64,000 nucleotides of DNA, from the NCBI RefSeq assembly GCF_024730785.1, contig NZ_CP102830.1:2666001-2730000 (forward strand), written 5' to 3'. This document shows positions 29,669-42,432 of this stretch, piece after piece (within the stretch, counting starts at the first letter, position 1; the number at the start of each line of letters is the position of its first letter). The notes under the pieces are model-generated. The model had not been told where the DNA came from. It saw nothing but the letters and a program-made list of their open reading frames with translations, and made no database searches. The stretch is from Pseudomonas sp. LS44. GTDB lineage: Bacteria; Pseudomonadota; Gammaproteobacteria; Pseudomonadales; Pseudomonadaceae. Both the position numbers and the translations under genes were made by a program.

Positions 29669-29735
29669 ATCGCGGATAAATCCGCTCCTACGAAAAGCGT
29701 TCTGCGGCGTCTGTAGGAGCGAATTCATTCGCGAT
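29669..29735. repeat. REP doublet (REPIN-like), family C
   Basis: Two inverted Pseudomonas-type REP sequences: ATCGCGGATAAATCCGCTCC at 29669 facing GTAGGAGCGAATTCATTCGC at 29713, separated by about 20 bases. Each is itself partly palindromic. A single copy of the same element is embedded in lhr at 40266-40288. Confidence 0.8.
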
Positions 29736-29765
29736 AACCAGCATCACCGACCGCAAATCGTAGCC

Positions 29766-29825
29766 CGTAGCCCGGATGCAATCCGGGAAACCGGAAGACT
29801 CGGCCCGGATTGCATCCGGGCTACG
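29766..29825. repeat. Dispersed palindromic repeat, family B
   Basis: CGTAGCCCGGATGCAATCCG facing CGGATTGCATCCGGGCTACG. The left edge carries a 7-base duplication (GTAGCCCGTAGCCC). Confidence 0.8.
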
Positions 29826-29897
29826 TTCGGGGAGAGGGCAACAGCCACCACCGCGTCCGTCTCACCCACCAAATCCCATCTGGCTATTGCCAGCTTT

Positions 29898-29932
29898 AGG
29901 CGACCTGCCCCTTCAACGGTCGCCTCTTTTTT
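29898..29932 (+). terminator. Intrinsic terminator at the end of the gcl-pyk operon
   Basis: 8-base perfect stem AGGCGACC / GGTCGCCT with a 12-base loop, then C and six T's. It ends only 11 bases before the urea transporter ATG. Confidence 0.85.
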
Positions 29933-29943
29933 ACTGCCGAACC

Positions 29944-30831
29944 ATGCCTACTCGACTCCTGCATTTATTCCAAACCCTGCTCAACGGCTGCAGCCAGATC
30001 TTCCTGCAACAACAGGCGCTGTGTGGCGCGCTGATCTTCCTGGGCATCGCCGTGAACGATCTGGCCCTGCTGCCCGGCACGTTACTCGGCGCACTCGCCG
30101 GGCTGTTGATCGCCCGCGGTCTGCGCTACGAAACCACTGATCTCGCGGCCGGGCTGTACGGCTATAACGCCACGCTGATCGGCCTGTTGTTCGCCAGCCA
30201 TTTCCATTGGTCGCTACCGATGGCGTTGTTGCTGTTCGCCAGCGCGGTGCTGGCCACCGCGCTGCTGCATGCGCTGCTACGTCGCGGCCGGCTGCTCGGC
30301 GGCCTGCCGGTGTACACCCTGCCCTTCGTGCTGTTCGGTTGGCTGAGCCTGGCCACTGCCAACCTTTTCGGCCTGGAGGCGCGCAACGTCGGCGAGCTTG
30401 TCCTACATGGCGATGCACTCGGCCTCGCCGCCGCGCTGTTGCGTAGCTTCGGTCAGGTGATCTTTCTCGACTCGCCGCTGGCCGGCGCCTGCGTGTTCCT
30501 CGGCCTGTTGATCGCCGACTGGCGCGCCGCCGCTTGGGCGCTGTTCGCCGCGCTCGCCAGTCTGAGCTTGGCGTTGACGCTGGGCGGAACGGAACCCGCC
30601 GCGCTGCTCGGCCTATATGGTTACAACCCGGTGCTCGTCGCCATCGCCCTCAACCACACCCCGCGTCGGCCTTGGGCGCCACTGGCCGGCATCCTCTTAT
30701 GCCTGGCCCTGCAACCCTGTTTCAGCGCGCTCGGCCTGCCGCCGTTGACCGCACCGTTCATCCTCGCCTGCTGGCTGGTGCTCGCCATCAGCCGCGCTGG
30801 GCAGATCACTTCTACAGCCGAAACCACCTGA
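29944..30831 (+). CDS. Urea transporter (UT family)
   Basis: 295-residue inner-membrane protein with about ten hydrophobic helices in two similar halves, as in the UT family of passive urea channels. Paired family motifs appear in LYGYNATLIGLLFA and, in the second half, LYGYNPVLVAIALN. ATG 29944 gives normal length, but no clear ribosome site precedes it, and an intrinsic terminator ends 11 bases upstream. The true promoter and start are therefore uncertain, and a leaderless or downstream start is possible. It adjoins chrA on the same strand, 96 bases away. Confidence 0.85.
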   Translation: MPTRLLHLFQTLLNGCSQIFLQQQALCGALIFLGIAVNDLALLPGTLLGALAGLLIARGLRYETTDLAAGLYGYNATLIGLLFASHFHWSLPMALLLFASAVLATALLHALLRRGRLLGGLPVYTLPFVLFGWLSLATANLFGLEARNVGELVLHGDALGLAAALLRSFGQVIFLDSPLAGACVFLGLLIADWRAAAWALFAALASLSLALTLGGTEPAALLGLYGYNPVLVAIALNHTPRRPWAPLAGILLCLALQPCFSALGLPPLTAPFILACWLVLAISRAGQITSTAETT

Positions 30832-30927
30832 CCGCGAGCGCATGACTCTGGCTGCAACCATGCGATCGATTCGGTATAAAGCCAGTCATCTGCTGGAGCT
30901 TCCCAGCGCCATTCTGCCCGAGGCCCT

Positions 30928-32259
30928 ATGCCTGAGCCTGTCGTCCGCCCTCAGCCGGTCACCCTGCGCGAAGCCCTGCGTTTCTGGTTGAAGCTCGGTT
31001 TCATCAGCTTCGGCGGTCCGGCCGGGCAGATCGCTCTGATGCACCGCGAGCTGGTCGAGCAGCGCCGCTGGATTTCCGAGAAACGCTTCCTGCACGCGCT
31101 GAACTTCTGCATGTTGCTGCCCGGCCCGGAAGCGCAGCAGCTCGCCACCTACCTCGGCTGGCTGCTGCATCGCAGCTGGGGCGGCGTGTTGGCCGGCGTG
31201 CTGTTCGTGCTGCCCTCGCTGTTCATCCTGATCGGCGTGTCCTGGCTGTACATCGCCTTCGGCCACCTGCCGCTGCTGGTCGGCCTGTTCTACGGCATCA
31301 AACCGGCGGTGACCGCGATCGTGCTGCAGGCGGCGCTACGCATCGGTGGGCGAGTGCTGAAAAACAGCTGGTTATGGGGCATTGCCGCCGCGGCCTTTGT
31401 CGCCATCTTCGCCCTCGACGTGCCCTTCCCGCTGATCGTGCTGGGTGCTGCGCTGCTCGGTTACCTGGGCGGGCGATTGGCGCCACAGCAATTCAGCCCG
31501 GGCGGCGGCCATGCAGCGGCCAATGCCGACTACGGCCCGGCGTTGATCGACGACGACACGCCGCCACCTGCGCACGCACGCTTTCGCTGGCCACGCCTGG
31601 CGCTTCTGCTACTGATCGGCGCCGTGCTGTGGTTGCTGCCGATGGGCCTGCTCACCGCGTTGTTCGGTTGGCAGGGCACGCTGACGCAAATGGCCTGGTT
31701 CTTCAGCAAGGCCGCGCTGCTCACCTTCGGTGGCGCCTACGCGGTGCTGCCCTACGTCTACCAGGGCGCGGTCGGCCACTACGGCTGGCTCACCCCGACG
31801 CAGATGATCGACGGCCTGGCTCTCGGCGAAACCACGCCGGGGCCGCTGATCATGGTGGTCGCCTTCGTCGCTTTCGTCGGTGCCTACCTGCAGCCGATGT
31901 TCGGCACCGACCAGGCCTTCCTCGCCGGCGCCGTGGCGGCCGCCCTGGTCACCTGGTTCACCTTCCTGCCGTCGTTCCTGTTCATCCTCGCCGGCGGCCC
32001 GCTGGTGGAGTCCACCCACGGCGAACTGCAGTTCACCGCCCCGCTCACCGCCATCACCGCCGCGGTGGTCGGGGTGATCGTCAACCTGGCGCTGTTCTTC
32101 GCCTACCACGTGCTCTGGCCGCAGGGCTTCGCCGGCAGCTTCGACTGGCCGTCGGCACTGATCGCCCTGGGCGCGGCACTGGCGTTGCTGCGCTTCAAGG
32201 TGGGGGTGGTGCCGGTGCTGATTGGCAGCGCGCTGGCGGGATTGGTGGTTCGGCTGTAG
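30928..32259 (+). CDS. chrA: Chromate transporter ChrA (long form)
   Basis: 443-residue inner-membrane protein of the CHR family, which exports chromate. It has two homologous halves: the first with FGGPAGQIALMHRELVEQRRW and LLPGPEAQQLATYLGWLLH, the second with FFSKAALLTFGGAYAVLPYV and GLALGETTPGPLIMVVAFVA. The halves are separated by a hydrophilic, proline-rich loop around residues 190-220. The GGPxGQ and PGP motifs are family hallmarks. The ATG at 30928 follows GAGG. No chrB regulator or other resistance gene is adjacent, so the physiological substrate is uncertain. Confidence 0.9.
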   Translation: MPEPVVRPQPVTLREALRFWLKLGFISFGGPAGQIALMHRELVEQRRWISEKRFLHALNFCMLLPGPEAQQLATYLGWLLHRSWGGVLAGVLFVLPSLFILIGVSWLYIAFGHLPLLVGLFYGIKPAVTAIVLQAALRIGGRVLKNSWLWGIAAAAFVAIFALDVPFPLIVLGAALLGYLGGRLAPQQFSPGGGHAAANADYGPALIDDDTPPPAHARFRWPRLALLLLIGAVLWLLPMGLLTALFGWQGTLTQMAWFFSKAALLTFGGAYAVLPYVYQGAVGHYGWLTPTQMIDGLALGETTPGPLIMVVAFVAFVGAYLQPMFGTDQAFLAGAVAAALVTWFTFLPSFLFILAGGPLVESTHGELQFTAPLTAITAAVVGVIVNLALFFAYHVLWPQGFAGSFDWPSALIALGAALALLRFKVGVVPVLIGSALAGLVVRL

Positions 32260-32519
32260 GACGGCCGTTGGAGGTCCACGGTGGGAATGGACAGGCTAGT
32301 GGCACATTGGTAGCGTCGGCTGGCGGTGCAGAATTTTACGACAATGGAGCTTAGTGCTGTTTAGGCCATATTTTTGGCTGGAATGTCGCATGTGTTACGA
32401 CTCCTACCAGCCAAGCAAAGGCTTATTAGGACGACAAGGAACGTTATGGGACATAGATGTCGCTGATAAAGGCGAAATCTATGTCGCATAACAATAGTTA
32501 GATCTCACTAGGAGAACCA

Positions 32520-33065
32520 ATGCGCGCCTTTACCATTTCTATGTTTATTTCTGCTGTAGCGTGTAATACCAGCCTTGCAAGCGATGCTGAAAATCAAGCT
32601 AAATCGTTCGCAACTATCTACGCATCTCTCTGCATGAAAAACCTTTCTAACTTAGAAGGACTTCGGGCAAAGTTGAAGGACATGCCAAAGCTCCCGCCAG
32701 AAAAATCCATTCAATTCTTATCAGGAAATCCGGGAGATGCATGGCCAGTCCCTGACAAAAACGGGACGTTCGTCCTTGCCCTTCCTAGCAACAAAAACAT
32801 TTGTATGGTTTATGCGCGGAGAGCCGATGCAACGAAAGCAGAAGAGATGTTTGTAGGATTAGTCGGAAATTCACCTGCCCCTCTGATTTCGCGGCTAGCA
32901 AAAGATGAGCGAGCACAAACAATTGCCAACGGCCCAACTCATACCATCTCTTACGAATGGTCAGTCCCAAACGCAGCAAGAACAATGTTGTTTACGCTCA
33001 CGACTGCCAGTTCCAACAATGCACAACTTCAAGCACTCGGTTCGGCGACAATCGTGGACAATTGA
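32520..33065 (+). CDS. Cassette-borne exported protein of unknown function
   Basis: 181-residue protein with a signal peptide (MRAFTISMFISAVACNTSLA, cleaved before SDAEN). The mature part has two cysteines and segments such as FATIYASLCMKNLSNLEGLR and GPTHTISYEWSVPNAARTML. I do not recognise the family with confidence; it looks like a small periplasmic protein. The AGGAG ribosome site just upstream of the ATG lies next to the cassette boundary, as usual for cassettes. Base composition is far richer in A and T than in neighbouring chromosomal genes, indicating transfer. The stop codon lies 1 base before attC1. Confidence 0.72.
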   Translation: MRAFTISMFISAVACNTSLASDAENQAKSFATIYASLCMKNLSNLEGLRAKLKDMPKLPPEKSIQFLSGNPGDAWPVPDKNGTFVLALPSNKNICMVYARRADATKAEEMFVGLVGNSPAPLISRLAKDERAQTIANGPTHTISYEWSVPNAARTMLFTLTTASSNNAQLQALGSATIVDN

Positions 33066-33066
33066 A

Positions 33067-33137
33067 ATCTAACAAACGGTTCAAGTCGTTCGCTTACTCG
33101 GGGCCGCGTTCCGCGCCCCCTTAACCAAACGTTAGGC
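33067..33137 (+). mobile_element. attC site 1 (canonical)
   Basis: 71-base recombination site. The outer boxes are ATCTAAC (33067-33073) and GTTAGGC (33131-33137), matching RYYYAAC and GTTRRRY. The inner boxes GGTTCAAG and CTTAACC pair perfectly except for one unpaired base, the extrahelical base that orients integrase on folded attC. Size and structure are those of a functional site. Confidence 0.85.
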
Positions 33138-33141
33138 AACC

Positions 33142-33819
33142 ATGCTGGAATTCATACTAAAGCAAAGAGCCCTGCTTGCAGTGCTATCAATAGCCATACT
33201 ATGGTCCGTATTATTTACAATATGGACTAAATGGATAAGAACAATTCCTCTAAATGAAGAAATCACACTGATCGCGGGAAGCACTATTGAAAAAGAAGTG
33301 CGCATCGTTATTCCAGAGCTCTACAGAGTTAACTTTCTTTTTGATCGCACGGGCGCCCCTGATAAAGACCTGAGATCTCTTGTTGGAAATTGGGGGGCTC
33401 TTAGAGGGAAAGTCATACCTTCTGGAGTAATTATCCCTATCCAGTGGTCACTGCACTCATCAAAAAATGGTGCAGTAGTTGCGACAGACACAATCAACTC
33501 TTTCGGCTCAGCAGGTTACACATCTAATAATTTCTATCGTCCGGCCGGACACTTCAAAGCCCCCACTGGCAGATATTTTTTCAAGGCTACAATACTGCGG
33601 GACGTACCGGAATTTAAGAACATTAAAACCAGGATCTCACTGGAGCCAATTCCAGGCTTCTCTTCCACATGGCAACTCACGCTGGCGTTTTGGGGCGACA
33701 TCGTTACAGTTTTACTGGTCTTACCTATAGCGTTAGTTCTTGGACTGCTATTACTCTGGCGTGCAAGCCGAGCATTCTATGCTAGGAATATCTCTACAAG
33801 CGGCGCCCCAAAAACGTGA
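33142..33819 (+). CDS. Cassette-borne membrane protein of unknown function
   Basis: 225-residue protein anchored at both ends. A hydrophobic helix spans residues 10-31 (LLAVLSIAILWSVLFTIWTK), a roughly 150-residue hydrophilic middle follows, and a second helix lies near residues 185-207 (IVTVLLVLPIALVLGLLLLW). The middle (IPLNEEITLIAGSTIEKEVR, YRPAGHFKAPTGRYFF) looks beta-rich and probably faces the periplasm. No family recognised. The start lies 4 bases after the attC1 core, as expected for the next cassette. Low GC and many A/T-ending codons set it apart from the host genes. Confidence 0.7.
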   Translation: MLEFILKQRALLAVLSIAILWSVLFTIWTKWIRTIPLNEEITLIAGSTIEKEVRIVIPELYRVNFLFDRTGAPDKDLRSLVGNWGALRGKVIPSGVIIPIQWSLHSSKNGAVVATDTINSFGSAGYTSNNFYRPAGHFKAPTGRYFFKATILRDVPEFKNIKTRISLEPIPGFSSTWQLTLAFWGDIVTVLLVLPIALVLGLLLLWRASRAFYARNISTSGAPKT

Positions 33820-33821
33820 AT

Positions 33822-33953
33822 CGGTTTAAGCTTCGAGAATTTAATCGAGCAACCGACTCGTCACATCGCTCCGGCTAGGTGGTAGGTACTTGTTTAGTCA
33901 CCTCGCCACAGGTTCGGGACCGCGTATCACGCCCCTCAACCTAAGCATTAGCG
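33822..33953 (+). mobile_element. Degenerate attC-like site 2
   Basis: Begins just after the stop of the second cassette gene. The left inner box CGGTTTAAG can pair with CTCAACC at 33935-33941 with one mismatch and one extra base. The right core reads ATTAGCG (33947-33953) instead of GTTRRRY. The central GGGACCGCGTATCACGCCCC resembles the same region of sites 1 and 3. At about 130 bases it is long, like the larger attC sites. It is probably decayed. Confidence 0.5.
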
Positions 33954-33967
33954 TAAATCAAGGAATC

Positions 33968-34552
33968 ATGATGGCTTTATTATGGGAAAACGGCGCGACT
34001 ACGAGCCAGAAAATATCTGGCCAATTATTGCTCCTATTAGCAATATCCACCCTGATTTATTTTATGTTTTTCAAAGACTTTCTTCCCAGCCAAGCGACAT
34101 CTATTGCCTCTTTATACTCCAGCGCAGGGGCAACCACGCTCACATTAATATGGATAGCACTCCAACTCCACAAAAATCACTGGAAGCCCAACAACCCAGA
34201 ATGGGGCAGAATGAGCACAATCAAAAAAGTAGCCACTATTATTATTTGCCCATTTATTTTATTTTTCATCTTCTGGATAAACTTAAACTATGCAATACCA
34301 CGCACCATTGCAATAACAACCGGCCATACCACAACAACTGAAGATGATTTATTAAAAACCATAAATCACACACGATACTCTTGCGACTTCAGGTTAAAAA
34401 GCGAAAAATTTAAGGGCTTTCTTTTTGAATTATGTGTAAGCGAAAGTTTTTTTAACAAACTTCCACAAGGCTTATTCAAAGCCAAACTGGAGATAGTGGA
34501 ATCCCCAGTAGGTATCGTTTTTAGAAGAATTGCGCAGTTAGAGTCACGTTAA
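33968..34552 (+). CDS. Cassette-borne multi-span membrane protein of unknown function
   Basis: 194-residue protein with three hydrophobic helices: residues 19-36 (LLLLLAISTLIYFMFFKD), 48-67 and 89-107 (VATIIICPFILFFIFWINL). A hydrophilic C-terminal domain of about 85 residues with two cysteines follows. No family recognised. ATG 33968 (immediately followed by a second ATG) has an AAGGA site; the frame is open upstream to 33890 but without one. Very low GC. The stop codon TAA is embedded in the first bases of attC-like site 3, a typical cassette feature. Confidence 0.68.
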   Translation: MMALLWENGATTSQKISGQLLLLLAISTLIYFMFFKDFLPSQATSIASLYSSAGATTLTLIWIALQLHKNHWKPNNPEWGRMSTIKKVATIIICPFILFFIFWINLNYAIPRTIAITTGHTTTTEDDLLKTINHTRYSCDFRLKSEKFKGFLFELCVSESFFNKLPQGLFKAKLEIVESPVGIVFRRIAQLESR

Positions 34553-34621
34553 CAATGCGCCCAAATCGTTCACTTCGCTTGCTGGGACCGCGTACCGGGG
34601 CCCTTAATTTAATCGTCAGTC
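34547..34621 (+). mobile_element. Degenerate attC-like site 3, end of cluster
   Basis: 75 bases aligning along their whole length with attC1: AACAATGCGCCCAAATCGTT against AACAAACGGTTCAAGTCGTT, then TGGGACCGCG against GGGGCCGCG, and CCCTTAAT against CCCTTAAC. The outer boxes have decayed (CGTTAAC and GTCAGTC), so it is probably inactive. GC-rich chromosome resumes immediately after. Confidence 0.55.
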
Positions 34622-34715
34622 TTGTCGAAAAAGCGCGGCCTGACGCTGCGCACTTGGGTATTCACCACCTCTCGCTTTAGGCTGTTGCCAGCCACTCCCT
34701 CAGAAGGTTTCGCAC

Positions 34716-35288
34716 ATGGATTTCCCCATACTGGTCGTCCCCGGCATCGGCAACTCGGGCCTTGAACATTGGCAGAGCCGTTGGCAAGCAGCGCATCCCG
34801 CCTGGCAGCGACTCGAAGTCGAGGATTGGGAGCGGGTCCGTTGTGCTGATTGGGTAGCGGCCCTCGAACGACAGATCACCGCGCTCGGCCCGCAGACGCT
34901 GCTGGTCGCCCACAGTCTGGGCTGTCTGGCGATTGCCCACTGGGCGGCGCGCTCCGACCTCGCCGCGCAGATTCGTGGCGCGTTGCTCGTCGCTGTGCCC
35001 GACCCACAGTCCGCAGCCTTTCCTGCCGTGGACGCCACGGGCTTTACCCCGTTGCCGCAGACGCGCTTGCCCTTCCCCGCGTTGATCGCCGCCAGTAGCG
35101 ATGACCCGTACGGCAGCCTCGCCCATGCCCGCCGCTGCGCCGAGGCGTGGGGCGCGCAGGTGTGCGAGATGGGCGCCAAGGGCCATCTGAACTCGCAAAG
35201 CGGCCTGAGCGACTGGCCCGGGGGCTTGCAGTTGCTGCGCCGCCTGGCCGATGAGCCGCACGCGACACTGGTGCCGGGACTAAACTGA
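34716..35288 (+). CDS. RBBP9/YdeN-family serine hydrolase
   Basis: 190-residue small alpha/beta hydrolase. It opens with PILVVPGIGNSGLEHWQSRW, the signature start of the RBBP9/YdeN (Ser_hydrolase) family. The nucleophile is Ser67 in LLVAHSLGCLA, the acid is Asp129 or Asp130 in ASSDDPYGS, and the base is His157 in KGHLN. No signal peptide, so cytoplasmic. The natural substrate is unknown for nearly all bacterial members. It is the first host gene after the cassette cluster, with an AGAAGG ribosome site. Confidence 0.88.
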   Translation: MDFPILVVPGIGNSGLEHWQSRWQAAHPAWQRLEVEDWERVRCADWVAALERQITALGPQTLLVAHSLGCLAIAHWAARSDLAAQIRGALLVAVPDPQSAAFPAVDATGFTPLPQTRLPFPALIAASSDDPYGSLAHARRCAEAWGAQVCEMGAKGHLNSQSGLSDWPGGLQLLRRLADEPHATLVPGLN

Positions 35289-35548
35289 CGGCGTTTCCTG
35301 CAAGGGGGAAACGCCCCGCTCCGTCCTTGTCAGCGAGCGCGTAGAAGCCGTGCCGGCACGCGCCCAGGCAAGACCCGCGAGGCCACTCCACAGCAGTCCC
35401 GCCGGTGCATCCAGGGCAATCCGCACCGGCGCGCATCAGCAGGCGATTCACCGGCACATCGCGTTTCCGCTGTCACCTTGTTCATCGACTCGACCACCGC
35501 CACGCAGCGGCGCGCCCTGGGCGCCGGCCGCGGGCAGGAGGACAGGCA

Positions 35549-36595
35549 ATGGACGAAGGCAAACTCAATGATTTCATGGGCAAGCTGGTTTCCGACATGG
35601 GTGGCGCGGCGATGCTCGCCAACATCATCCTCGGCGACGAGCTGGGCCTGTACCGCGCAATGGCCGACAGCCGCGCCATCAGCCCCGAAGAACTGGCCGG
35701 CAAGACCGGCTGCAACGCCCGCCTGCTGCGCGAGTGGCTGAGCGCCCACGCGGCGTCCGGCTACATGGAGCACAGCGACGGCAAGTTCCGCCTGCCCGAG
35801 GAACAGGCGCTGGCACTGGCGATCGAGGATTCGCCGGTCTACGTGGCCGGCGGCGCGGTGGTAGTCGCGGCGCTGTTCCATGACAAGGACAAGCTGGTCG
35901 CCGCCATGCGCGGCAACGGCGCGCTGGCCTGGGGCGATCACCATCCGTGCATGTTCAGCGGCACCGAGCGGTTTTTCCGCCCCGGCTACCGCACGCACTT
36001 GGTCGCCGAATGGCTGCCGGCGCTGGACGGCGTGGTCGACAAGCTCAAGGCCGGCGCCAAGGTGGCCGATGTCGGCTGCGGACACGGCGCCTCGACGGTG
36101 ATCATGGCGCAGGCCTTCCCGGCCTCGCACTTCGTCGGCTTCGACTACCACGCGCCATCCATCGACACCGCCACGCAGCGCGCCCAGGAAGGCCAGGTGG
36201 CCGAACGGGTGAGCTTCGCCCAGGCCACGGCGAAGAACTACCCCGGCAACGACTTCGACCTGGTCTGCTACTTCGACTGCCTGCACGACATGGGCGATCC
36301 GGTCGGTGCCGCGCGGCATGCCTACCAGTCGCTCAAACCGGACGGCACGGTGCTGCTGGTCGAGCCGTTCGCCAATGACAAGCTGGACGACAACCAGACC
36401 CCGGTGGGCCGGCTGTTCTATGCCGCCTCGACGTTCATCTGCACGCCCAACTCGCTGTCCCAGGACGTCGGTCTGGGCCTCGGCGCGCAGGCCGGCGAAG
36501 CGCGCCTGCGTCAGGTGTTCAGCGAGGCCGGTTTCAGCCGCTTCCGCCGGGCGGCGGAAACCCCGTTCAACCTGATCCTCGAGGCGCGCAAGTAG
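35549..36595 (+). CDS. Class I SAM-dependent methyltransferase
   Basis: 348-residue two-domain methyltransferase. An N-terminal winged-helix-like domain (residues 15-100, GDELGLYRAMADSRAISPEE and NARLLREWLSAHAASGYME) resembles the dimerisation domain of O-methyltransferases. The Rossmann SAM-binding domain starts near residue 170, with motif I VADVGCGHGAS, then VGFDYHAPSID and DLVCYFDCLHDMGDP. The ATG at 35549 has a perfect GGAGG site; the upstream open frame is excluded. The acceptor substrate is unknown. 260 bases upstream are non-coding. Confidence 0.85.
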   Translation: MDEGKLNDFMGKLVSDMGGAAMLANIILGDELGLYRAMADSRAISPEELAGKTGCNARLLREWLSAHAASGYMEHSDGKFRLPEEQALALAIEDSPVYVAGGAVVVAALFHDKDKLVAAMRGNGALAWGDHHPCMFSGTERFFRPGYRTHLVAEWLPALDGVVDKLKAGAKVADVGCGHGASTVIMAQAFPASHFVGFDYHAPSIDTATQRAQEGQVAERVSFAQATAKNYPGNDFDLVCYFDCLHDMGDPVGAARHAYQSLKPDGTVLLVEPFANDKLDDNQTPVGRLFYAASTFICTPNSLSQDVGLGLGAQAGEARLRQVFSEAGFSRFRRAAETPFNLILEARK

Positions 36596-36673
36596 GTCTC
36601 GGCCGATAACCGGCTAGAGCGTCAGTTATATGAACCGCGGTGGCTAAACGCGAATGCGCAGGCTGAGTGAGGC

Positions 36674-37360
36674 TTACGCGCCGCTGCCATTGGCAAACTT
36701 GCGCCATTCGCTTGCGTCGACCTTGCCGAGAATGCGCACTTTGCCTTGGCTGTCCTCGGCAACAAACAATGCGCTGGCATAGGCGCTTGAGCGTTCAATG
36801 CCTGGCACGTTCAATTGCTTCTCCAGTTGGGCGATGCAGCCGCTGTGTGTCACCAGGATCAGGTTATGCGCGCTTCTCTTGTGCTTGAAGGCGGCATTGG
36901 CGAAGGTGCGATCACATTGCTCCAGCCAGTCTTGCGTGGCGATCGCCTTGCCGAACATGAAGTGGGCAGTCTGCCGGGTCCGAACCTGCGGACTGCTCAA
37001 CACATCGGTCATTCCCAGCCCCAGGCGCAGGATGCCCTTACCCACGTCGGCAGCCACCTGACTGCCCTGAACGGTAATTCCGGTTGGGTCATTCAAGCAG
37101 GCGTTGCGCGAACGATCACAGCGTTCGCCATGGCGAACCAGCACAACAACTTCACCTTTTGCCCAGTGCGAATAGACCCCGCTGTAGCGCAGCTGCTGCA
37201 CAGTGTTCAGGTTCGCGACCTGAGTTCGCGTTGCAAACCATACGGCTACCAGAAGCAGCACTAGCAGCACACCCAGGCCCCTTGTCAGCACTCTGGCCGA
37301 GGGCAGGTACTGCTTTAAGCGAATGGGGGCTCGGGAATCTTCGATGACACCTTGCGGCAT
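36674..37360 (-). CDS. Membrane-anchored histidine phosphatase-family protein
   Basis: 228-residue protein with one N-terminal membrane helix (residues 26-43, TRGLGVLLVLLLVAVWFA) and a periplasmic histidine-phosphatase domain. The catalytic histidine lies in VVVLVRHGERCDRS (RHG at 76-78). Later family residues appear in DVLSSPQVRTRQTAHFMFG and LILVTHSGCIAQLE. The general layout recalls the lipopolysaccharide-heptose phosphatase Ais/PmrG, but the substrate cannot be assigned. ATG 37360 has a GGAG site; a longer frame upstream is not supported. Confidence 0.8.
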   Translation of the reverse strand: MPQGVIEDSRAPIRLKQYLPSARVLTRGLGVLLVLLLVAVWFATRTQVANLNTVQQLRYSGVYSHWAKGEVVVLVRHGERCDRSRNACLNDPTGITVQGSQVAADVGKGILRLGLGMTDVLSSPQVRTRQTAHFMFGKAIATQDWLEQCDRTFANAAFKHKRSAHNLILVTHSGCIAQLEKQLNVPGIERSSAYASALFVAEDSQGKVRILGKVDASEWRKFANGSGA

Positions 37361-37479
37361 GCTGCACTCCGACGGAGAGATAGCGGGTAGCTGCCCCACC
37401 CGAAGATGCCGGCACTTATTCCACAGCGTGTCACGGCGCGGGTTCGGAAAGACTGATGTGCATCGAGTGTGCAGCTTCA

Positions 37480-37570
37480 TAGGATGGGTCGAGCCGCGCA
37501 GGTCGAGCGCAGCGATACCCATCGGCTTGAGGGCGATGGGTATCGTCGCGTTGCTCCTCGACCCATCCTA
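37480..37570. repeat. Nested dispersed palindrome, family D
   Basis: Outer arms TAGGATGGGTCGAG / CTCGACCCATCCTA (perfect, 14 bases) enclose inner arms GCAGCGATACCCATC / GATGGGTATCGTCGC. This is the longest member of the family in the window. It lies between the ends of the phosphatase upstream region and lhr. Confidence 0.8.
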
Positions 37571-37601
37571 CGGGCTGCGAAGGGCCGCTCCTGCAGGGCC
37601 T

Positions 37602-42167
<4,566 letters not shown>

Positions 42168-42226
42168 GCCACTCACTATGGTGGCGGGCTTGACCCCTCT
42201 CAAGGCCCGCTGATCGCGGCGAATAT

Positions 42227-42289
42227 GTAGCCCGGATGTAATCCGGGGCACTTCCGGGTGGTCTATTCCCGGATTGCATCCGGGCTACG
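42227..42289. repeat. Dispersed palindromic repeat, family B
   Basis: GTAGCCCGGATGTAATCCGG facing CGGATTGCATCCGGGCTACG, upstream of the lhr start. One arm carries a T in place of C (GATGTAATC). Confidence 0.8.
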
Positions 42290-42353
42290 GCGGACACGCG
42301 CCCCATTAACAGAGAGGCGGGCCAACCAGGGAATATCAGTAATCCACGAACAG

Positions 42354-42405
42354 CCCCCTCTCCCATTTATGGGGGTACGCCTAGTGGAGAGGGTTGGAGA
42401 GAGGA
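42354..42405. repeat. Decayed family A repeat
   Basis: CCCCCTCTCCCATTTATGGG followed by an interrupted GGAGAGGGTTGGAGAGAGG. Compared with the copy at 24660, a short run (GGTACGCCTAGT) breaks the second arm. Confidence 0.6.
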
Positions 42406-42432
42406 CTAACCCGCAACACTGCCCCGAATCCC

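Larger units (their letters stand above)
32497..34621 (+). mobile_element. Integron gene-cassette cluster without integrase (CALIN-like)
   Basis: Three consecutive AT-rich genes on the plus strand, each followed by an attC-like site whose first bases lie at or just after the stop codon. This is the packing expected of integron cassettes. The left edge has a core-type GTTAGAT at 32497-32503, 17 bases before the first ATG. The first attC (33067-33137) is canonical, and the second and third are degenerate. No tyrosine integrase is found anywhere in the window, so the cluster fits the class called CALIN (clusters of attC sites lacking integrase). The flanking chrA and hydrolase genes are ordinary GC-rich chromosome. 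Confidence 0.75.

Noticed and set aside
28445..29728. 427-codon minus-strand frame opposite pyk
   Set aside because: Antisense shadow of a conserved enzyme with biased composition.
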